DNA of 64,000 nt, from positions 3,899-67,898 of the forward strand of contig JBNKTC010000013.1 of NCBI GenBank assembly GCA_050297855.1, in the 5' to 3' direction. The notes beneath the pieces were generated by a model. That model was given only the letters and a program-made list of their open reading frames with translations, did no database searches and had not been told where the DNA came from. Positions within the stretch are counted from its first letter, which is position 1. Every line of letters begins with the position of its first letter. The DNA is from SZUA-545 sp050297855. GTDB taxonomy: Bacteria; Campylobacterota; Campylobacteria; Campylobacterales; SZUA-545. Below are positions 59,787 through 64,000 of this stretch, piece after piece. A program made the position numbers and the translations under genes.

Positions 59787-60770
59787 TTACCGATCAAAAA
59801 GCTTTTTTTTGATTAATTCGCCCAGTACTCTGGCCCCCCGTTCATTTAAGTGATCTTGGTCCGAAAAAAGTTTTTCTTCAAAAATAGACTGGGAAAAATC
59901 ATAAAAAGCAATATCATATTTCTGACTTACTTTGCGGAGCTCTTTTACTACACTCTTTTGAATATTCTCTTGAAGTATCTTATCGTACGTCGGTGAAATG
60001 GGATATCTGATCAAAATAGGTTCTATATTATATTGTTGACATAATCTGATGGTTTTTTCAAGGTATGCTAACAAACGCGGACTGGTGACTTTTTCAAGGT
60101 CAGGAAACTGTTTGGCAAACCGTTTAGTCGCATCACGCGTTCTTTCATCCTGAGTCAAGTCTGAAAAAACATGATGGTTTATACCTGATCCTTGTGCCGT
60201 AATAAACTCCTTTTCCTTCTTTAGCTTGAAACCATTTCGGATGTATTTCCACAGTGTTTTGTGAATAAAAGGCGCATATTCCGGAGAGAATTGTATCAAT
60301 CCGGAAAACGAACGTGTTTGGCCGCCCAGGAAGACTTCGGGAAAGTTGTGTTTGAGCTCTCTTTTATCGTCGTTGGACAAAAAACGTTCATATCGAGTGT
60401 AGTCACTGATGCTTTCACGGTATTGGGAAAAACAGTGATCATCCGCCTGTAACAGGACAAAAGAAGGTTTTAGGCCCTGTTTTAGATAGAACTTGAATTT
60501 ATAGTAGCTTTGGACAATGTTTTCAGAATGATATGCAAAGTTGAAAAAGTCATTGTCGTTTATGAGAAGATCGTTAAACGGGTGCGAATCGCCCAAGGCG
60601 ATATAGTCGAGAGCAGGGAGGTCGGTTGAACGGATAAGCTGCTCTTTTTGGTAATAACTGTCTTTCGGAATAACAATATACCGTACAAAAAGTTCTAAAA
60701 TGATAATGTTAAAAACGACTACAATCAATGTGATAAAAACAGCTGAATAAACGTATCGATAATTTTGCAT
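59787..60770 (-). CDS. SGNH-like acyltransferase partner (DltD/AlgX-type)
   Basis: This 327-residue protein has one N-terminal membrane helix (about 8-30) and a periplasmic SGNH-like domain. The nucleophile Ser lies in IALGDSHPF near residue 60, and the Asp/His pair in SDQDHLNERGARV near the end. Such proteins receive acyl groups passed by MBOAT proteins and place them on periplasmic or surface glycans. It lies 8 bases downstream of the MBOAT gene on the same strand, in opposite orientation to the LPS operon. Confidence 0.85.
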   Translation of the reverse strand: MQNYRYVYSAVFITLIVVVFNIIILELFVRYIVIPKDSYYQKEQLIRSTDLPALDYIALGDSHPFNDLLINDNDFFNFAYHSENIVQSYYKFKFYLKQGLKPSFVLLQADDHCFSQYRESISDYTRYERFLSNDDKRELKHNFPEVFLGGQTRSFSGLIQFSPEYAPFIHKTLWKYIRNGFKLKKEKEFITAQGSGINHHVFSDLTQDERTRDATKRFAKQFPDLEKVTSPRLLAYLEKTIRLCQQYNIEPILIRYPISPTYDKILQENIQKSVVKELRKVSQKYDIAFYDFSQSIFEEKLFSDQDHLNERGARVLGELIKKKLFDR

Positions 60771-60778
60771 GTCTGTTC

Positions 60779-62260
60779 CTAAAACTGAAAATATAGAAAT
60801 TCTGATTCGACGCCCAGATACGCGGTGTAGAGAAAACTGGACAAAAACAATAAGATATTCAACAGCAATGTAGCAGTCGTTTTCTTCTGGGAAAGTGATG
60901 CTGCGATCTCATTGGAGTTTTGTTTCCAAAGGATCATAATAAAACCGATCAGTAAGAGAACACTGATGGAATGATCCACATACATATAGGTAAAAAGCGC
61001 TCCACTTGTCAGCATCGGCAAGTCCAGCATAGAGGTAAGAGCTGTGTAGTGTATATCAAGCATTATTCCATTCAACCCTAGCATTCCAGTGAGAACCTTC
61101 AGGGCATCGTCCCACTCTTTCGCCCGGAAAAACACCCAGGTAAAATTGATAAAGTTAAAGGTTACAAACCATGCCACTCCCGTATTCAATGCAAGTCCCA
61201 ATTTTTTCCATACACGATGGATTACCAGAGCCAGCCCATGCAAAAAACCCCAAAAAACGAAAGTCCATCCCGCACCGTGCCACAGCCCACCGATAAGGAA
61301 CGTGATCATCAGGTTACTATAGGTGCTGTAGTCCCCTTTTCGGTTTCCACCTAATGGTACATAGATATAGTCACGTAAAAAACGAGAGAGCGTGATGTGC
61401 CACCGACGCCAAAAATCCTGAATATCACATGCTTTATAAGGTGAGTTGAAATTGATCGGAAGTTTAATATTAAAAAGAAGAGCTGCTCCGATAGCCATGT
61501 CGGTATAGCCTGAAAAGTCAAAATAGAGTTGAAAAGTATAGGAAAGTGATGTAGCCCAGGCTTCGAAAAACGTGAGAACTTCTGCTTGGTCAAAGCCGTG
61601 GCTGGCCCATGTTGCAAAAGTGTCGGCAATGACGGTTTTTTTAAACAGTCCAATAGAGAAAATAAAGAGACCAACGGCAATATTATTGTAATTTTGCACC
61701 TTGTTTCTAAGTTGTGCGAACTGCGGCATCATCTCTTTATGATGGACGATTGGGCCGGCAATGAGTTGGGGAAAGAAGGAGACGAAGACGGCATAATTTA
61801 AAAAGTCGTATTCTCGTGTCTGTTGTTTATATGAATCAATAAGGTATGCGATCTGCTGGAAAGTGAAAAAACTGATAGCCAGAGGCAAAGTAAGATTTAA
61901 AGCTTCAAAGGTCGTGCCGGTGACGGTATTTAAAGATGTAATAAAAAAATCGCTGTATTTAAAGTACCCCAGCAGCCCGATATTAAAGGTGATCCCCGTG
62001 CTCAAGAGCACTTTTGGGGAAACCAGAACTTTTTTTCCACTTCTTGTTTCGGTAATGGAGTTTCCTATTGCATAGTTGACGAGCATTGATACAAGGATCA
62101 GCGGAAGATAAACAATATTCCACCAACTGTAAAAGAAGAGGGAAGCGAGGACAAGGAATCCTTTGGAAGCTTCTGTCAAACGCATGCGGTTCAAATAAAA
62201 GTATAAAAAAAATGTAATAGGAAGAAAAAAGAAAATAAATTCGTAAGAGTTAAAAAGCAT
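60779..62260 (-). CDS. MBOAT-family membrane O-acyltransferase (AlgI/DltB-like)
   Basis: This 493-residue protein has about 11 hydrophobic segments and the MBOAT hallmarks: NFNSPYKACDIQDFWRRWHI and the catalytic His in FLIGGLWHGAGWTFVFWG. It moves acetyl groups across the inner membrane to an extracytoplasmic partner, here probably the SGNH protein downstream. SD AAGGA precedes the ATG. It is transcribed divergently from 62300-63799, sharing a palindromic -10. Confidence 0.92.
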   Translation of the reverse strand: MLFNSYEFIFFFLPITFFLYFYLNRMRLTEASKGFLVLASLFFYSWWNIVYLPLILVSMLVNYAIGNSITETRSGKKVLVSPKVLLSTGITFNIGLLGYFKYSDFFITSLNTVTGTTFEALNLTLPLAISFFTFQQIAYLIDSYKQQTREYDFLNYAVFVSFFPQLIAGPIVHHKEMMPQFAQLRNKVQNYNNIAVGLFIFSIGLFKKTVIADTFATWASHGFDQAEVLTFFEAWATSLSYTFQLYFDFSGYTDMAIGAALLFNIKLPINFNSPYKACDIQDFWRRWHITLSRFLRDYIYVPLGGNRKGDYSTYSNLMITFLIGGLWHGAGWTFVFWGFLHGLALVIHRVWKKLGLALNTGVAWFVTFNFINFTWVFFRAKEWDDALKVLTGMLGLNGIMLDIHYTALTSMLDLPMLTSGALFTYMYVDHSISVLLLIGFIMILWKQNSNEIAASLSQKKTTATLLLNILLFLSSFLYTAYLGVESEFLYFQF

Positions 62261-62285
62261 ATATATCCTTCATGCAAGGTCGTGC

Positions 62286-62295
62286 ATTATATAAT
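62286..62295. promoter_or_regulatory. palindromic bidirectional -10 element
   Basis: ATTATATAAT is a perfect 10-base palindrome that provides TATAAT on the plus strand (62290-62295) and on the minus strand (62286-62291). It lies between the divergent MBOAT and GT39-like genes. Good -35 elements are lacking on both sides, which fits a symmetric promoter; activity is not proven. Confidence 0.5.
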
Positions 62296-62299
62296 AATC

Positions 62300-63799
62300 A
62301 TGATTCATGAGAAAAAAAGGAATTCTATTAAAAGTAAAGAAAATACAATATTATTTTTGACGGTCTTATTTGGCAGTTTGGCTATTATCCTAAAATCTTA
62401 TTTTCATTTGTTTGGTTATGTGACACCAGACTCTACGTATTACCTTCGGTTGGCACAAAACCTTATCGATGGACATGGTCTGTTTACCGTAGCATCTGGG
62501 ATGAATAACAGTAACGAAAAAGAATTTTTTGCTATTTGGCCTATTGGATATCCTGTGTTGATCGCTTTTGTTTCCAAAATAAGCGGGTTGACTGTTTTTT
62601 GGGCTTCAAAGTTTCTGAATGTACTTTTTTTTATATCGACCGTACTGCTCTTGAAAAGAATGTACGTACAAGAGTTTTCGTTGTACGTTCTCTTATTATT
62701 CAGTGCATCTTTTATAGAAATTTTTTCTTACACCTGGTCAGAAGTCCCGTTTACTTTTTTTCTATTACTGTTTGTCTATGCCCTGCAAAATATCTTGCAA
62801 CATGATTTTTCATTTAAATGGCAACTATTATTGACTATATCCATATTGGCACTTTTTTTATGTAAATATATCGGTGCATTTTCGGGTATTGTTGTAGTTA
62901 TATACGTTGCGTATGCCAAATATCATAAATCATATGATGTTATGTGGCGACTTGTCGGTATCGGGATAGTATCCGGCTTATTGATGCTGCTCTATCTTTA
63001 TAATAACTTTTTGCAAACCGGTTTTGTCACTGGGATGGAGAGAATAGGGGCAGAAGATACACTGATAGACTTTTTGTATATGCTTTGGATGGCTTTTTGG
63101 GGAGAAACAGATTTTTTAGAAGCAAAATATACACATCTTTCGTTTATAGCTCAAATGTTGATCATATGGTTTGTTTTTAAAAAAACAAAAATCATATTTT
63201 CCACCCGCTTGCTTTGTGATCGTTCTAACTGTGTTTTGCTGGTTGTAGCTGGCGTGTATATCCTCTCAGTCATTATTTTACGCTACATGACTTTTTTTGA
63301 CAGTTTTGGTTTTCGGTTTTTTGCACCGGTTACATTATTGATATTCGTGTTTCTTCTAAATGGCCTGGAAAAGCGCCATGAGCTTAAAAAGAAAATCTCA
63401 ACAACATTGATGGTGTTAGCAGTACTCTCGTATTCTTATCATGTTTTTGTGCATGTCACAGAGGACATAATGACCGGTAATGGGTATGAAAAAGAAAAAG
63501 TCGCATTGCTGGATCAATATCAAAATATTGCAGGCGGTGATATCGTTGTCTTTGGTGAACGGCATCTGAATTATCTCCGTCCGTATATCCTCAATCTGCG
63601 CCCTCGCTATAAACCTTACTTTGCCTATAAAGAGGCATTTCCCGATTTTTTGAAACGTATCCGAAAAGAGTATCCGGATAAAAAAATCTATATTCGAACA
63701 AAAAACATAAATATTAAGCGCGATTGGTATCATCCGAGTGTAGAAGATTTTTTAAATAAAAATAATCAAAAAGATTTTGTTCTTATTGCCGGAAAATAG
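62300..63799 (+). CDS. GT39-like polytopic membrane protein
   Basis: This 499-residue protein has about ten membrane helices. Near residue 45 the loop VTPDSTYYLRLAQNLIDGHG holds the Asp that in GT39/ArnT/PMT-type enzymes contacts the lipid-linked sugar. A soluble C-terminal part (about 400-499) closes the protein. It may transfer a sugar from a polyprenyl carrier to an acceptor in the periplasm; the acceptor is unknown. ATG 62300 is chosen since an upstream GTG (62282) would lie before the likely transcription start. No SD is evident. GC content is lower than in the LPS operon. Confidence 0.75.
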   Translation: MIHEKKRNSIKSKENTILFLTVLFGSLAIILKSYFHLFGYVTPDSTYYLRLAQNLIDGHGLFTVASGMNNSNEKEFFAIWPIGYPVLIAFVSKISGLTVFWASKFLNVLFFISTVLLLKRMYVQEFSLYVLLLFSASFIEIFSYTWSEVPFTFFLLLFVYALQNILQHDFSFKWQLLLTISILALFLCKYIGAFSGIVVVIYVAYAKYHKSYDVMWRLVGIGIVSGLLMLLYLYNNFLQTGFVTGMERIGAEDTLIDFLYMLWMAFWGETDFLEAKYTHLSFIAQMLIIWFVFKKTKIIFSTRLLCDRSNCVLLVVAGVYILSVIILRYMTFFDSFGFRFFAPVTLLIFVFLLNGLEKRHELKKKISTTLMVLAVLSYSYHVFVHVTEDIMTGNGYEKEKVALLDQYQNIAGGDIVVFGERHLNYLRPYILNLRPRYKPYFAYKEAFPDFLKRIRKEYPDKKIYIRTKNINIKRDWYHPSVEDFLNKNNQKDFVLIAGK

Positions 63800-63859
63800 G
63801 TTATGGACTTAAAGATAAGAACACTTTTTGCTTAGCCAGATGTTTACGAAAGGGTGGCG

Positions 63860-64000
63860 ATGTTCAACAACAAAAACATACTAATCACCGGCGGGACCGG
63901 GAGTTTCGGGAAGAAATATACAGAGATACTTCTAGCGAACTATAAACCAAACAAGATCATCATCTATTCACGGGATGAGCTGAAGCAGTTTGAGATGTCC
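63860..64000 (+). CDS. pseB: UDP-GlcNAc 4,6-dehydratase PseB, 3' end cut by window edge
   Basis: The first 47 residues are visible: start MFNNKNILITGGTGSFGKK with the SDR nucleotide loop GGTGSFG, then IIIYSRDELKQFEMS, closely matching PseB. PseB makes the 4-keto sugar at the first step of pseudaminic acid synthesis, used for flagellin glycosylation. SD AAGGG lies before ATG 63860. The frame stays open to the window end. Confidence 0.9.
   Translation, partial: MFNNKNILITGGTGSFGKKYTEILLANYKPNKIIIYSRDELKQFEMS

Noticed and set aside
63800..63859. A sigma54 promoter before pseB, considered because flagellar glycosylation genes can be so controlled.
   Set aside because: No GG-N10-GC pair with the right flanks is present in the 60-base gap.

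Overview
This 64 kb window is a bacterial chromosome segment, very probably from a Campylobacterota (epsilonproteobacterial) species with high GC for that group. The support is a short RecN (506 aa), a PseB start at the right edge that closely matches Campylobacter/Helicobacter PseB, LPS-heptose genes of the gmhA/hddA/hddC type, a cAMP-type class III cyclase and dense runs of overlapping genes. The genus cannot be fixed from the sequence alone. I see no tRNA, rRNA, CRISPR array, insertion sequence or prophage.

Layout. 1-3.8 kb: two adjacent paralogous Gly/Ala-rich envelope proteins (the first cut by the window edge) and a coiled-coil hypothetical. 3.8-10.4 kb: a divergent TetR-controlled stress/redox block (YciI-like, DUF1330, TetR on the minus strand; AhpD-like, isochorismatase-like, AraC, FMN reductase, SDR, PEBP, GNAT on the plus strand). 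10.5-14.4 kb: signalling proteins (CBS-GGDEF; a histidine kinase with two periplasmic binding domains). 14.4-21.8 kb: metal/metalloid resistance, with a CopB-type ATPase and an arsRC operon that also carries a DUF318 permease, a CcdA-like protein, a thioredoxin lipoprotein, ArsB and three small cysteine proteins. 21.9-25.2 kb: an OmpR-type regulator, MsrA, a DUF502 protein and an HtpX-like protease.

25.2-26 kb is a structured intergenic stretch holding an unannotated 31-residue membrane protein gene, a perfect 12-bp inverted repeat and two hairpins. 26-32.7 kb: cytochrome c, methyltransferase, a C_GCAxxG_C_C protein, an SDR, then a Nudix-like / unknown 635-aa / HAD phosphatase / cupin series and a gene with a frameshift in its signal peptide. 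32.7-34.1 kb: an AT-rich orphan gene followed by an array of hairpins. 34-36.1 kb: groES-groEL under a CIRCE operator. 36.2-37.8 kb: recN.

37.8-47.1 kb is a surface/signalling block: a cadherin-like plus seven-bladed-propeller protein diverging from a TPR beta-barrel protein, then a double-FecR protein, a CHASE2 adenylate cyclase and a metallo-beta-lactamase-fold protein resembling class II cAMP phosphodiesterases. The last of these overlaps waaC, the first gene of an LPS/glycan operon (47.1-59.7 kb): two sulfatase-fold phospho-group transferases, two glycosyltransferases, hddA-gmhA-hddC (GDP-D,D-heptose), an O-antigen ligase and a protein made of two fused GT4 glycosyltransferases. An inverted MBOAT/SGNH O-acylation pair, a GT39-like membrane protein and the start of pseB close the window.

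The best candidates for something new are the FecR/CHASE2-cyclase/phosphodiesterase block with its exported partners, the Nudix/635-aa/HAD cluster, and the structured 25.2-26 kb region.
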